Assembly: GCA_937148845.1 (NCBI GenBank) | Contig: CAKZRW010000096.1 | Coordinates: forward strand, 1-60,764 | DNA length: 60,764 nucleotides | Direction of reading: 5' to 3' | Source: an uncultured Actinomycetes bacterium | GTDB taxonomy: Bacteria > Actinomycetota > Thermoleophilia > RBG-16-64-13 | Shown: positions 47,246 through 56,020 of the stretch, in pieces | How the letters are laid out: the number at the start of each line of letters is the position of its first letter | Numbering within the stretch: the stretch's first letter is position 1 | Translations under genes and position numbers: made by a program | Notes under the pieces: generated by a model | Databases searched by the model: none | Told to the model about the DNA's origin: nothing | The model's input: only the letters and a program-made list of their open reading frames with translations

Positions 47246-47806
47246 ATGGATCTATCCCCCTTCCTTCGTATGCGCAAGAAAGAGCTGCTCGAATACCTAC
47301 ACTTCCTACTCTGGCACTACCGGGTGGTAGACGCCTTCTGGTTCCTCTACACCGAGGAAGAACGTGGCCGCCAGGCCGCTGAGCGACTCAATGAAAGGGT
47401 GTGGGAGCGGGTCTCCGCGCTAGCCGCGCGCGATCTCTGCACTCGCTTCGCTATCAAGGACGGCGGACTGGAGGGGTTTGGCAAGCTGCTTCGGCTCTAT
47501 CCCTGGACTGTGCTCCTCGATTACAAGATCGAACAAAGTCCGAACCAAGTGGTAGTGACCGTCCCCAAGTGTGCTACCCAAGAAGCCCGCAGACGACGCG
47601 GACTGCCGGAGTATGCGTGCCAAGAGATGCACCGACGCGAGTTCACCCGGCTTGCGCAGGAAGTGGACCCACGAATAAAGATCACTTGCGATTTTGCCCC
47701 CCCAGGTCGACCGCCGACTGAGCCCGACTGCCGCTGGCGATTCAGGATAGAGGACCAGCGGATTGAGCCCGCTGGTGAGCTTCCGACTGACCACGCCCGC
47801 CAATGA
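47246..47806 (+). CDS. DUF6125-like protein
   Basis: A 186-residue soluble protein. It starts MDLSPFLRMRKKELLEYLHFLLWHYRVVDAFWFL and continues through ERVWERVSALAARDLCTRFAIKDGGLEGFGKLLRLYPW, the pattern of the DUF6125 family found in anaerobes. Later Cys residues (VPKCATQEARRRRGLPEYACQ, ITCDFAPPG) could bind a metal. The second of two adjacent ATGs (47246) is preferred because AGGAGGT is 5-6 bases upstream. Function unknown; it is convergent with the molybdopterin-domain gene. Confidence 0.65.
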   Translation: MDLSPFLRMRKKELLEYLHFLLWHYRVVDAFWFLYTEEERGRQAAERLNERVWERVSALAARDLCTRFAIKDGGLEGFGKLLRLYPWTVLLDYKIEQSPNQVVVTVPKCATQEARRRRGLPEYACQEMHRREFTRLAQEVDPRIKITCDFAPPGRPPTEPDCRWRFRIEDQRIEPAGELPTDHARQ

Positions 47807-47862
47807 AGTCATCGATGGCTCTGTGGAGGGCTGAAGCCGCCAGGCCAGTTCCCCACGCTTCG

Positions 47863-48882
47863 TCACTTCCCAAATGGGCAGGCAGGGAAGACGCATGTGG
47901 GACAACGCAGACAGAGTCCCCCATGACCATACTCGGCAACCTCATCTCGCTCTAATCGTTCACCAGCCAGCAGGCGAGGCAAAATGAGGTCAAAGAAACC
48001 ACGAGGTCGAGCCAGCAGACCCCCGGGCACGCTCAAGATGGGCACGCCCCTACTGTAAGCGAGCATACTCATGGCTCCTGGCGCTACCGGCACGCCGTGG
48101 AACACGACTCGTTCAGCACTCGCCGCAATGGCGTCGCTGGTGCAGTCATCGGGTGAACCGCCCCCAGTGACAAAGACTGTCTCCAGTCCGGCCATCAGCG
48201 CGGATTCGATGGCTTCGCAAATGGCGGGAAGTTCATCAGGGACGATCCTTGTCCACGCGAGCGTGCTGCCGTAGTCAGCAAGACGACGGCGCAGCAAGGG
48301 CGCGAAGGCATCCTTCTTGCGACCCTCAAGGATCTCCCGCCCCGTGATGACTGCACCCCCTCGCAGAGGACGGTAGGGCAAGACGGCCAAGAGCGGTGAA
48401 GGCTCCCGGGCCAGCTGTTCGGCCCAGGTAAGCACCGGTTCTTCGACCGCAAGACCTCTGACCTTGGCCCTAGCTACCGTCTGGCCCTTCTTCACGGGAG
48501 AATTGTTGTGAAGAGTGGCGACCAGCACCTCTGGCTCAGAGTTGAGTGCCAGCAAGCGCTCGGCTTGGACTTTGAGGACCCCGTTCGCAAGGGTGACTAG
48601 GTCGGCCCAAGCTTCGCCTGGCATGATGACCTCGAGGTTGGACCCGGCCAGCGCCCGCCCTAGCCTCCAGGCAGCATCATCCTCGTGCACTTCTTGCGGC
48701 TCAAGCTGGAGTACTTTGACACTTGACTTGCCGATACTGCGGAGCACTTCGAGGTCAGCCTGCGTGATCAGGTGACCACGCCGTAGTACGGCTCCCTTTT
48801 CTTTGCCCGGGGTTATCCCCGTAAGGTCATAGGCCAAAGTCAGGCCCACTGCTTCCTCGATGGGGACGTCGTTTGTCTTCAT
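47863..48882 (-). CDS. Molybdopterin-binding-domain protein (MoeA/MoaB-like) with C-terminal cysteine cluster
   Basis: A 339-residue protein. The N-terminal part (VPIEEAVGLTLAYDLTGITPGKEKGAVLRRGHLI) resembles MoeA domain-like starts. The middle/C-terminal part has the MoCF/MoaB fold (AVITGREILEGRKKDAFAPLLRRRLADYG ... VFVTGGGSPDDCTSDAI), with TGGGSPD in place of the usual TGGTG. The C-terminus ends in four closely spaced Cys (GGLCLRCPTCVFPACPFGK), suggesting a metal or cluster site. It lies ~20 bases downstream of the DUF364 gene, so the two probably act together. In molybdenum/tungsten-using anaerobes such proteins sit near cofactor or metal genes. Confidence 0.78.
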   Translation of the reverse strand: MKTNDVPIEEAVGLTLAYDLTGITPGKEKGAVLRRGHLITQADLEVLRSIGKSSVKVLQLEPQEVHEDDAAWRLGRALAGSNLEVIMPGEAWADLVTLANGVLKVQAERLLALNSEPEVLVATLHNNSPVKKGQTVARAKVRGLAVEEPVLTWAEQLAREPSPLLAVLPYRPLRGGAVITGREILEGRKKDAFAPLLRRRLADYGSTLAWTRIVPDELPAICEAIESALMAGLETVFVTGGGSPDDCTSDAIAASAERVVFHGVPVAPGAMSMLAYSRGVPILSVPGGLLARPRGFFDLILPRLLAGERLERDEVAEYGHGGLCLRCPTCVFPACPFGK

Positions 48883-48902
48883 AGCTACTGGACCTTATCC
48901 CC

Positions 48903-49649
48903 TCAGTGGGTGGAGCAGGGGCAGTAGCGCTCCAGCCCCAACAGCGCAGCGGCGCCAGCTATCGTCACCCCGTAGAACACGGTCGGTTTGGAGGAAAGTA
49001 CGTCGTCGATACTGTTGTTGGCCAGAACCGTCCCCGTAACCAAGACCACGTCGGCCCACTCGACGACCTCAGCATTCCTCTCAGCGCTTTCGATGGTCAC
49101 CCCTAGATGATCACGACCGACATTTTCAGGGTCAAGATCGGTAACGCGCACCTCGAAAGCATCCTTGAGAGCTGTCACCAGAGCTGGTTGGAGGCCGATG
49201 ACTGCTACTCTGGGATGGCCAAAGCGTTCAACCAGGTACTCGGCGATCCCTTGCGCGCACTTGCGAGGCCCGTCATCCCGGCAATGTACTGTACGTTCTA
49301 CGAGTCCCAGATAATGAAGCACCGCGTTCGCCGCCGCCACGGTCAAGGCCGAGTCGAAGTCAGTGAGAAGTGGGCGGCAAAGAGCCTCTTCCACGGTGCC
49401 CTGGAACTCCCTCGGCATTGAGGTGAACGCCTGACCGCGGCTCGCCCCATAGCGAGCTTCCATCATGAACTCTTTGCCCTTCTGGATCGCAAAATCCGAC
49501 CGATCAGGGCGCCCGATAGCCTCCTCAGCCGTGAGGGGACGCGCTGACACCACCTCCAACTTGTCATTCAAGATGCCAGCGCCACGAGCCTTTTCCACGA
49601 CCTCATCTCGGAACTTTGCGAGGATTGTCGATGACCTGGTCTTGTCCAC
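48903..49649 (-). CDS. DUF364 (putative heavy-metal chelation) protein
   Basis: A 248-residue DUF364 protein. Recognised are the N-terminal domain with RSDFAIQKGKEFMMEARYGASRGQAFT, the mid-region NAVLHYLGL, the Rossmann-like VAVIGLQPALVTALKDAFEVRVTDLDPENVG and ADVVLVTGTVLANNSIDDVL. The C-terminal CPCSTH may contribute metal ligands. The family is proposed to bind heavy metals or act in metal-cofactor pathways. Start ATG 49649 lies ~90 bases from the strong promoter region that faces the other way; it probably shares the intergenic control region with the ABC importer operon. Confidence 0.82.
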   Translation of the reverse strand: MDKTRSSTILAKFRDEVVEKARGAGILNDKLEVVSARPLTAEEAIGRPDRSDFAIQKGKEFMMEARYGASRGQAFTSMPREFQGTVEEALCRPLLTDFDSALTVAAANAVLHYLGLVERTVHCRDDGPRKCAQGIAEYLVERFGHPRVAVIGLQPALVTALKDAFEVRVTDLDPENVGRDHLGVTIESAERNAEVVEWADVVLVTGTVLANNSIDDVLSSKPTVFYGVTIAGAAALLGLERYCPCSTH

Positions 49650-49714
49650 TGACTCCTCCTGCTCTGCGCCCCTATTGGGGCCCTCTCATGCCTCACCCAC
49701 TTTGCAAGATGACC

Positions 49715-49743
49715 TTGACGAAACATAATACTAAGCTTAGTAT
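49715..49743 (+). promoter_or_regulatory. Strong promoter of the ABC importer operon
   Basis: TTGACG (49715-49720), a 17-bp spacer and TAGTAT (49738-49743): 5/6 and 5/6 matches with ideal spacing, ~70 bases upstream of the GTG start at 49815. Confidence 0.7.
49728..49743. promoter_or_regulatory. 16-bp perfect palindrome overlapping the -10 box: predicted operator
   Basis: ATACTAAGCTTAGTAT is fully self-complementary and covers the promoter spacer and the whole -10 hexamer. A bound dimer would block RNA polymerase, so repression is predicted, probably by a ligand- or metal-sensing regulator encoded elsewhere. Confidence 0.65.
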
Positions 49744-49814
49744 AACGCTCGGCCTGGGTCTAGTGGGTTAAGGCCTAGTTCGTTGTGACCCGGCTCGTTT
49801 GAAAAGGAGGCTCC

Positions 49815-51017
49815 GTGCGTCGGTGCTGCAGCCCAGAAGCGCGCACCAAGGCAGGAGGTTTTCGTTCTCGCTGCGTCTTCTGGGGCCTGGTGGGGGTTGT
49901 AGCCTCGGTCTTGGTCACGGGGATTCCCTTCTTATCAGGCTGCCGCGGTAACGCGGCCTCGACGGGCGAGGCGGTCTCGACGGCCGCACCGGTCTCGATG
50001 ACCGCACCGGTCTCAACAGGCGAGGCGGGGCCTGAAAGTCAGGCAACATCGACAAGCAACCCAGCATCAGCAAACACAGGAACCTCACCCTACCCCGTGG
50101 GGCTGGCTGTTGAATTCACCGACCACGCGGCAGCGGGTATGGTGGCTTTGGACAAGGGTTGGTTCGAAGAAGCAGGCATCGCTGTCACTAGCTTTGAGAA
50201 CTATGTCACCGGGACCGACCTGGCCGCCGCCTTGGCCAGAGGCGGCATCCAAGCGGCCTATCTCTGCTTGGTTCCGGCGCTGAATGTCGTGGCCAATGCC
50301 CAAGTCCCCCTCAAGGTAGTCGCCGGCACCCATAAGTATGGCTACGCCCTCGTGGCAAATCCGAGCCGAGTCTCTCAGCGCGAGGATCTGGCAGACCCTG
50401 CTGTCAAGCTAGGTTGCACTCAACCCGGCGCGGCGGCGGACGTATTGCCGATGCGCCTCTGTGACATGAGCGGTATTCCCAGATCTGAGGTCGCACAGCG
50501 GGTGCAGCGCATGAATCCGCCTGCTCAGGTCATGGCACTAAAGGCAGGAAGTATCGATGCCTGCTTCGTTCCCGAGCACTGGGCCTCTCTGGCCGAGAAT
50601 CTTGGCTTCTCTGTACTGGCCTCTTGCCAAGACATCTGGCCCGACTTCCCCGGTAGTGTCTTAGCGGTCAAGGAAGACCTCATCCGCGATCATCCAGAGG
50701 TGGTAAAAGGCTTGGTCGCAGTCACCAAGAAGGCGACAGACTGGATCAACCAGAATCCCCAGGACGCAGCAGCCGTGGTGGCCGCCAGCCTGAGCGTCAC
50801 CGGGAATACCGTTCTCCCCGAGAAGGCGGCGACGGCTGCTGCCAGACTGGTCGCCACGCCCGAGGTCATCGCCCTTTCAATGAGCCGCCTGGAATACACG
50901 ACACTCCTCGATGCCGTTCAGGTCCAGGCTGTGATCGACTATGTGGTCGGGCTCGGTTATCTCAAGAAGACCATCAATGCCGACCAGGTGCTGGATCTTG
51001 ACTTCCTGGCTCCCTGA
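49815..51017 (+). CDS. ABC transporter substrate-binding lipoprotein (SsuA/THI5/NMT1-like)
   Basis: A 400-residue receptor: signal segment VFWGLVGVVASVLVTGIPFLSGC with lipobox Cys, a Thr/Ser/Ala-rich linker with repeated TAPVS-type units, then a nitrate/sulfonate/taurine-type binding fold (GLAVEFTDHAAAGMVALDKGWFEEAGIAVTSFENYVTGTDLAAALARGGIQAAYL). The GTG at 49815 has AAAAGGAGG upstream. It is the first gene of an operon with a permease and an ATPase and is controlled by the palindromic promoter. The ligand is unknown; the divergent DUF364 and molybdopterin-domain genes hint at a metal or cofactor-related substrate, but this is inference. Confidence 0.9.
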   Translation: MRRCCSPEARTKAGGFRSRCVFWGLVGVVASVLVTGIPFLSGCRGNAASTGEAVSTAAPVSMTAPVSTGEAGPESQATSTSNPASANTGTSPYPVGLAVEFTDHAAAGMVALDKGWFEEAGIAVTSFENYVTGTDLAAALARGGIQAAYLCLVPALNVVANAQVPLKVVAGTHKYGYALVANPSRVSQREDLADPAVKLGCTQPGAAADVLPMRLCDMSGIPRSEVAQRVQRMNPPAQVMALKAGSIDACFVPEHWASLAENLGFSVLASCQDIWPDFPGSVLAVKEDLIRDHPEVVKGLVAVTKKATDWINQNPQDAAAVVAASLSVTGNTVLPEKAATAAARLVATPEVIALSMSRLEYTTLLDAVQVQAVIDYVVGLGYLKKTINADQVLDLDFLAP

Positions 51018-51054
51018 AGAACGTTACCATCTCCGAGCAAACTGGTCCGCCCGT

Positions 51055-51810
51055 TTGCATAATCTCAGACGGTGGGGCTGGGGCCTTATTCCTATCCTCG
51101 CCCTGCTTGCCCTGTGGGAAGAAGTCCCTAGGGTCTCGGACGGGGCAGGTGAGGGGCTCCTGCCCCCCTTCTCCGAGGTGATGGTCCAAGGCGTCCATCT
51201 GCTGCGGAGCGGTGTGCTCGCGGACAGTCTCCCGAGGAGTCTGCTGCGCGTCTTGGCGGGGTTCGCCGCCGGCGCCGTCACGTGGATCGGCCTGGGAGTC
51301 CTCATCGGGTGGCAAGAGAAGGTGGGAAAGACTTTTCGACCGCTATTTGGCATCTTCTACCCAGTACCGGCTGTGGGCTGGGTACCTCTGCTTATGCTGT
51401 GGCTTGGCATAAGTGAACTGCTGCCGATAGTGGTCATCTACATATGCTCCTTCTTCCCCGTTCTGTACACGACTGTCGCCGGCGTGCGCAGTGTCGACAA
51501 GGAATACATACGCGTGGCCCGCAGTCTCGGCGCTTCTGAACGCTACATACTCCTGAAGGTGATTGTTCCGCTCGCCCTCCCTTACATATTCACTGGTCTC
51601 AGACTGGAGGCCGGCATGGCCTGGCGTGTTCTCGCCGCTGCTGAGATGATCGCCGTCCCTACCGGGTTGGGAGCGCTGATGATGAGGGCGCAGAGCCTGA
51701 TACGCATGGACATAATCATCGCCTGCCTGATCGTGCTTGCGATCATGTCTCTCGTCTTTGAGAAGACTTTCGCGCTCCTCGAAAAGAGACTGACCATCGA
51801 CTGGTATTGA
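51055..51810 (+). CDS. ABC transporter permease (SsuC/TauC-like)
   Basis: A ~251-residue permease with about six membrane segments. The conserved cytoplasmic EAA-type loop reads EYIRVARSLGASERYILLKVIVPLALPYIFTGLRLEAGMAWRVLAAAEMIA, typical of BinaryPDT-like sulfonate/nitrate/thiamine-precursor importers. The start is uncertain: TTG at 51055 is plausible, and the frame is open further upstream into the receptor gene's end, but no good ribosome site is visible. It may depend on coupling with the receptor gene stop at 51017. Confidence 0.87.
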   Translation: MHNLRRWGWGLIPILALLALWEEVPRVSDGAGEGLLPPFSEVMVQGVHLLRSGVLADSLPRSLLRVLAGFAAGAVTWIGLGVLIGWQEKVGKTFRPLFGIFYPVPAVGWVPLLMLWLGISELLPIVVIYICSFFPVLYTTVAGVRSVDKEYIRVARSLGASERYILLKVIVPLALPYIFTGLRLEAGMAWRVLAAAEMIAVPTGLGALMMRAQSLIRMDIIIACLIVLAIMSLVFEKTFALLEKRLTIDWY

Positions 51811-51839
51811 GGATCCAAGGAGTGGCGGACTAGCCCCTT

Positions 51840-52921
51840 ATGCCGAGTATCAAGCTCGAATCCGTGAGTCTGTTCGTGTGCCAGAACCTCGACCTGGCCA
51901 TAGAGGACCACGAGTTCTTCGTTCTCCTCGGTCCCAACGGTTCCGGCAAGACCACGGTCCTTTCTGTGATCGGCGGTCTGGTCCCCTATCACGGTTCGCT
52001 GTTCTTCGACGGGATCTGCATGGACCAAGTACCTGCCAGCAGACGCTGGTGAGCTATCTGCCTCAGAACTTGGTGCTCTTCCCCCACATGACAGTGGCAG
52101 AGAACGTGGCTTTCGGTTTGCAGGCACGCGGATGGAAGCGCGAGCAGATAGAGGCGCGGGTGGCGGAGCTGCTCCATTTCATGCACCTCGAACAGCTGCG
52201 ATACCGTCATCCCAAACAGCTCAGTGGAGGGGAAAGACAGCGGACGGCCTTGGCTCGAGCGCTCGCGCCCTCGCCAGACATACTGCTACTAGACGAACCC
52301 CTGGCCAATATCGATATGCAGACCGCGAAGCGCATCCGGACCTTGGTCAAAGAAGTGCATGATCTGACCGGTCTCACCACCGTCTACGTGACCCACAACC
52401 TCGAAGAAGCCGAGGAACTTGGCGACCGCGTAGGAGCCGAGGAACTTGGCGACCGCGTAGGTTTTCTCTGCGACGGCAGCCTACGCCAAGTAGGAAAACC
52501 GAGCGAGGTCTTCTTCTTCCCCCAGCACCAGAGCCTGGCGGAGTTCGTCGGCATGCCCAACATCCTCGACTGCAGCGACTGTCGGGCAGTAGCCCACGGG
52601 GTCGCGGAGGTGACATGTGCCGGACTCACCATACTGGTGCCCCACGAAGGCAACTCGATTAAGCGAATAGCCTTTTTCCCCAGTGACGTGTTCTTGTCTA
52701 CCACGCGACCGCCGCGGCCCGATTTCAACCGTTTCGTGGGAGTGGTGGTCAGCGTGGCTGTGGGGCGCTCGAGTACAAGGATAGGTGTAGCTGTTCGAAC
52801 GACAGTGCTTTATGCCGAGATGTCTCTGCCGCTCTTCAATGAACTCGATCTGAGCGAAGGCTGCCAAGTACACTTGATCCTTACGCTACGACGGATCAGG
52901 ACGTACGAGCGGGCCGAGTAG
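51840..52921 (+). pseudogene. ABC transporter ATPase (SsuB/TauB or PotA-like), one frameshift and an internal duplication
   Basis: The ATPase starts at ATG 51840 with Walker A GPNGSGKTTVLS. At 52047-52051 a G seems to be missing from a GGG run (ASRRW then TGA); restoring it gives ASRRWVSYLPQNLVLFPHMTVAENVAFGLQARGW. The signature LSGGERQRTALARAL, Walker B ILLLDEPLANID and the H-loop VYVTHNLEEAEELGDR follow. A 27-bp tandem duplication gives EELGDRVGAEELGDRVG where most ABC proteins have one copy. The C-terminal ~110 residues form a TOBE-like regulatory domain. As given the protein stops at 52052. It completes the importer operon with the receptor and permease. Confidence 0.85.
52409..52461 (+). 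repeat. 27-bp tandem duplication in the ABC ATPase gene
   Basis: The 27-bp unit GCCGAGGAACTTGGCGACCG... is present twice in a row (52409-52435 and 52436-52461, the second copy lacking only the last base match). It keeps the frame and duplicates nine residues, AEELGDRVG, right after the H-loop. Confidence 0.9.
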
Positions 52922-52942
52922 GTTGCTCCAGCGCCCGGGCTA

Positions 52943-53434
52943 TCACCGTGCCGCAGCGCCCGGGCTGGGGGCCAGCTCAAGTACCTTCTCCACTGCGAAA
53001 CGGATCCTCTCCTTCGTACATTTTTCCACCCCTCCACTGGCGAAGAACTCGTCGCGCACGTGGTGGTCGCGAAGGGATGGGTATCCGGTGAGCTCCCCGC
53101 ACACATATGAGCCTTGGGCCTCGACCCAGGCATCGAAGAACTTCTGCGCTGCCGACTCCACAGCTTCTGCTGCACAACCCACCGGTTCGTCGCGAGCCGC
53201 GTAAAGAGACAGAGCCACGATACCGGCACAAAAAGCTCCGCACGGCCCAGCGCTCCCGCCGACACCGCCGCCAAAGCCTGCAGCGGCGTACCGAGATTGC
53301 GGCCAAGGCAGGGGCAGATGGACGCGGAGCAACTCCATGGTGATATCGGCACAACTGCAATGAGGGCCTACGTCGATCCTGTCGAGCACTTCTTTGAGGG
53401 CCTTCTCGAATCCAAGGTCACTGTAGCTGGTCAT
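52943..53434 (-). CDS. C_GCAxxG_C_C family probable redox protein
   Basis: A 163-residue protein with the C_GCAxxG_C_C layout: a first Cys pair in GPHCSCADITME, the glycine-rich AAAGFGGGVGGSAGPCGAFCAGIVAL core, and later Cys residues in VGCAAEAV, YVCGELTG and EKCTKE. The usual NCA of the first motif is HCS here. The family is thought to be redox-active or metal-binding and occurs in anaerobes. ATG 53434 has AGGAG 8 bases upstream; a GTG three codons before overlaps it. It is convergent with the ABC operon and may act on its substrate, an inference. Confidence 0.8.
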   Translation of the reverse strand: MTSYSDLGFEKALKEVLDRIDVGPHCSCADITMELLRVHLPLPWPQSRYAAAGFGGGVGGSAGPCGAFCAGIVALSLYAARDEPVGCAAEAVESAAQKFFDAWVEAQGSYVCGELTGYPSLRDHHVRDEFFASGGVEKCTKERIRFAVEKVLELAPSPGAAAR

Positions 53435-53603
53435 AGACGGCACTCCTCATGAACGGTTGGGACTTACCCGCCTACGCTGGCCTGCACCATTCCGGGGCAG
53501 TCCTTTCCATTGTAGCGACCTGTGTCAAGTGGCGAAGCTCGAGCCCAAGCCGGGATACTGCTGCTCCCAGATGCTACTGTTGCCGCGAGGAGGCGAATAG
53601 CTC

Positions 53604-54515
53604 ATGCCACACTTGAGGCCAAGCGCGAGTACCCTTCTGCTGGTGATGTTGGCACTCGTTGTAGCGATGACCGGCTGCGGCTCTGAAGCCAGTGAGGGCT
53701 CAGCTGGGACCAGCTTCCCGCCCAGCCTGTCGCCCCCGGAGTCACCACCAGACTCACGTCCCGTGTGGACCACCGCACCCCGCCCCGCCACCGAAGCCTC
53801 GGCCTGGCCAGCAACCATCACTGTCACCGTACTCTATGACAACACCTCGGCAGTCAGCGGCACTCGCGCCGATTGGGGCTTCTCCTGCCTAGTGCAGGGG
53901 TACGAGAAGACGGTGATCTTCGACACCGGCGCCCGCCCGCAGGTCCTACTGCATAACATGAGGTGTCTGAAGGTCGACCCGCACGAGATCGACACAGTGG
54001 TCCTCTCACATGAGCACTCAGACCACACCGGGGGCCTCCCGGCAGTTGTCGGCGATCACCAGCCGGCGGTGTATTACCCGGCCACTTTCTCGCAGAAGAC
54101 TCTGGCGCCCGCCAGGGCGGCGAACTCCACCATGGTGCCCGTGGATGCCGACGCGAGCCCATGCCCGGGCGTCACTGTGCTTGCCCCCTTGGGCCGACCT
54201 CCAGAGTCCGGCCTCTTGTTGGAGACCAGCGCGGGTCCCGTCCTAGTCGTAGGCTGTGCCCATCCGGGAGTGCTTATCATGGCCCAAGCCGCGGCCCAGT
54301 CGGCAGGCAAGCCGCCCGTGGCAGTCCTGGGTGGCTTTCACTTGGGAAGCCAGAGCGAGCGCCAGGTGGCGGAGCTCGCGAAGCAACTGCAGGCCCTGGG
54401 GGTCAAGCGCTGCGGGCCAGCCCATTGCACGGGCGCCAGAGCCATCGCTCAGCTGGCGCTGGCCTTCGGCGAGGGGCTCATCCCCTTGGGTGTAGGAGCG
54501 GTGGTGGAGTTTTGA
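53604..54515 (+). CDS. MBL-fold metallohydrolase lipoprotein
   Basis: A 303-residue secreted metallo-beta-lactamase-fold protein. Signal: LLLVMLALVVAMTGC with lipobox Cys, then a Ser/Pro-rich linker. The fold starts at TVTVLYDNTSAVSG, continues with VIFDTGARPQVLLHNM, the metal motif SHEHSDHTGGL, GCAHPGVL and GGFHLG, ending GPAHCTGARAI. The pattern is of the group with 7,8-dihydropterin-6-methyl-(ribofuranosyl)aminobenzene phosphate synthase-like members, which are usually cytoplasmic in methanogens; here it is exported. The ATG follows GAGGAGGCG. Substrate unknown. Confidence 0.88.
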   Translation: MPHLRPSASTLLLVMLALVVAMTGCGSEASEGSAGTSFPPSLSPPESPPDSRPVWTTAPRPATEASAWPATITVTVLYDNTSAVSGTRADWGFSCLVQGYEKTVIFDTGARPQVLLHNMRCLKVDPHEIDTVVLSHEHSDHTGGLPAVVGDHQPAVYYPATFSQKTLAPARAANSTMVPVDADASPCPGVTVLAPLGRPPESGLLLETSAGPVLVVGCAHPGVLIMAQAAAQSAGKPPVAVLGGFHLGSQSERQVAELAKQLQALGVKRCGPAHCTGARAIAQLALAFGEGLIPLGVGAVVEF

Positions 54516-54656
54516 GTGGTCGGTCCAGGGCCAAGAGAGGACGACACGAGGCTGGCGGCCCCGAGCGGCCGCAGGCGGCAGCGACAGACATGGCCCTGAG
54601 CGGGGGCCGACCGGGGTGATGAGCGGGCCCGGGGAACTCCTAGAGACTTAGTGTAG

Positions 54657-54935
54657 CCCTGGGGCTTCACCAGCCTGCTCTTAGCCCCTGGCGCTGGGCT
54701 CAGCCTGGACAGGCGGGGTCGCTGGACAGACAGCATCTCCATTGCGCGGCTGTGGAGAAGTGTCAACTACGAGGAGACCCATCTGAAGTGTCCGAGAGCA
54801 TTCCCGAAGCAAGAAGAGCTAGCCGCCTATTTCGACCTCCCTATGACACGCTGCCGGCCGCAGGCTCTCCAGAACCAGACTCCAGGCGGCATCTACTGGA
54901 TTACCCTGCGCAAGGAAGAACAAGCAGCCTGGTGA
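54657..54935 (+). pseudogene. IS3-type transposase (integrase core) relic, C-terminal fragment
   Basis: In one frame the segment reads GFTSLLLAPGAGLSLDRRGRWTDSISIARLWRSVNYEETHLK, matching the C-terminal integrase-core block of IS3-family OrfB transposases (FTSLL...G..IS.D.RGRW.DN..IERLWRS.KYEE..LK). A degraded tail follows (AAYFDLPMTRCRPQALQNQTPGGIYW corresponds to YF.FYN..RPHQALG.QTPA..YW). Catalytic residues upstream are absent, the conserved DN is DS, and the reading frame slips in between, so it is a non-functional remnant. It sits at the left edge of the putative defence island. Confidence 0.72.
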
Positions 54936-55048
54936 GCAGAGGAATCACCTCCCACCTCGTCTCTGCTGCCCAACGAAACCCGGCCGCACCCGCACTTTCA
55001 GACCCACTGCAGAATCGCATGTGCTCAGAACGGTCAGACCAAGACTGA

Positions 55049-56020
55049 CTATACCGCGGCACCCAGCAGGTAGCGCCTGGCCCAGGCATATCGCTGCCCG
55101 TCCTTCTCCAGCAGGTACCTGGCCAGCTGATCTCTCACCCCTGCTTCAGCCTGCTCCAGCGCTTCTCGCCGTGCCCGATCCGTGGACATGCGACCTTCAC
55201 TAAGCTCCGCGGCTTTGGCGAAATACGCGTCGCCATCCTTGGGAAGACCTCTGATGTATGCGAGACGACCAAGCAAATTGCATGTATGGGCGCTGCCCGA
55301 ATTCAGGCGAAGAGCCGCCAACGCACAATCCCAGGCTTTCTGAAGTTGCGATAGGTCGGCAAGAGCCGCCGCCCGACTAGTGAGAACTGCGGCGGCGGCG
55401 TCTGGAGGATAGCTCGCGGCATTGAAATCCGCAGTGGCTCGAACCGCTTCCCTGGGACGACCCGCGGCCCGAAACAGACTGGACACCCGAGCGAGCAACC
55501 ACGGGTCCCCGACCTCCCGAAACTTGCGCAGAGAATGGTCCGCTGCGAGCCGGACGACAGGCGCCCTAGCGGCGTCGCTCTTTAGCCAGTCTACGTCCCC
55601 TTCAGAAAGCTCCTTCCCTGAGTCTATGTTCTCCAGGATGCGAAGCAGTCGGCCTGTGTACTGGACCCGGCCTTTGGGCAATGCCATTTTCTCGACTAGA
55701 TGCTGGAACCTGGCTCGCCCCCGCCGAATCTTCTCAAGGCGCCGCCCCAGCGCCTCCTGTTCCTCGGTCGGATCACTTATGAGGATGTCTTCAACTAACC
55801 TTTGCTCAATCAGGGTAGGGATAACAAACACTTTCGTCGACGAAGCCCCGTCGTTCTCGAAGACGACGGTAAGTCTCTTCACAGTGCCTGATATCTCAGC
55901 TTCCCCGATCGTGCCCGCGCCCAGAGTCTTGTGAACGAGCTGCCCGCCGCAAATCACACGCCATCTGGCTGGTTCATCACCCGCAAACTCCGCGAATTCG
56001 AGAAATGGAATGACGATCAC
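55049..56020 (-). CDS. TPR-like repeat protein with N-terminal SH3-like domain, defence-island associated
   Basis: A 323-residue protein. The N-terminal ~75 residues are beta-rich, with LVHKTLGAGTIGEAEISGTVKRLTVVFEND resembling SH3-like domains; the rest is helical and TPR-like (SSLFRAAGRPREAVRATADFNAASYPPDAAAAVLTSRAAALADLSQLQKAWDCALAALRLNSG). The GTG at 56020 overlaps the stop of the upstream DUF262 gene (GTGA) with GGAGG upstream, so it is translationally coupled to it. The longer frame upstream is antisense-free but not conserved. The tight coupling suggests a partner role for the DUF262-AlbA_2 protein. No specific family recognised. Confidence 0.7.
   Translation of the reverse strand: MIVIPFLEFAEFAGDEPARWRVICGGQLVHKTLGAGTIGEAEISGTVKRLTVVFENDGASSTKVFVIPTLIEQRLVEDILISDPTEEQEALGRRLEKIRRGRARFQHLVEKMALPKGRVQYTGRLLRILENIDSGKELSEGDVDWLKSDAARAPVVRLAADHSLRKFREVGDPWLLARVSSLFRAAGRPREAVRATADFNAASYPPDAAAAVLTSRAAALADLSQLQKAWDCALAALRLNSGSAHTCNLLGRLAYIRGLPKDGDAYFAKAAELSEGRMSTDRARREALEQAEAGVRDQLARYLLEKDGQRYAWARRYLLGAAV

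Noticed and set aside
52050-52052. TGA in the ABC ATPase gene as a Sec codon
   Set aside because: The ABC homology resumes in a shifted frame (SYLPQNLVLF) and not after reading UGA; the conserved region has no Cys at this place.
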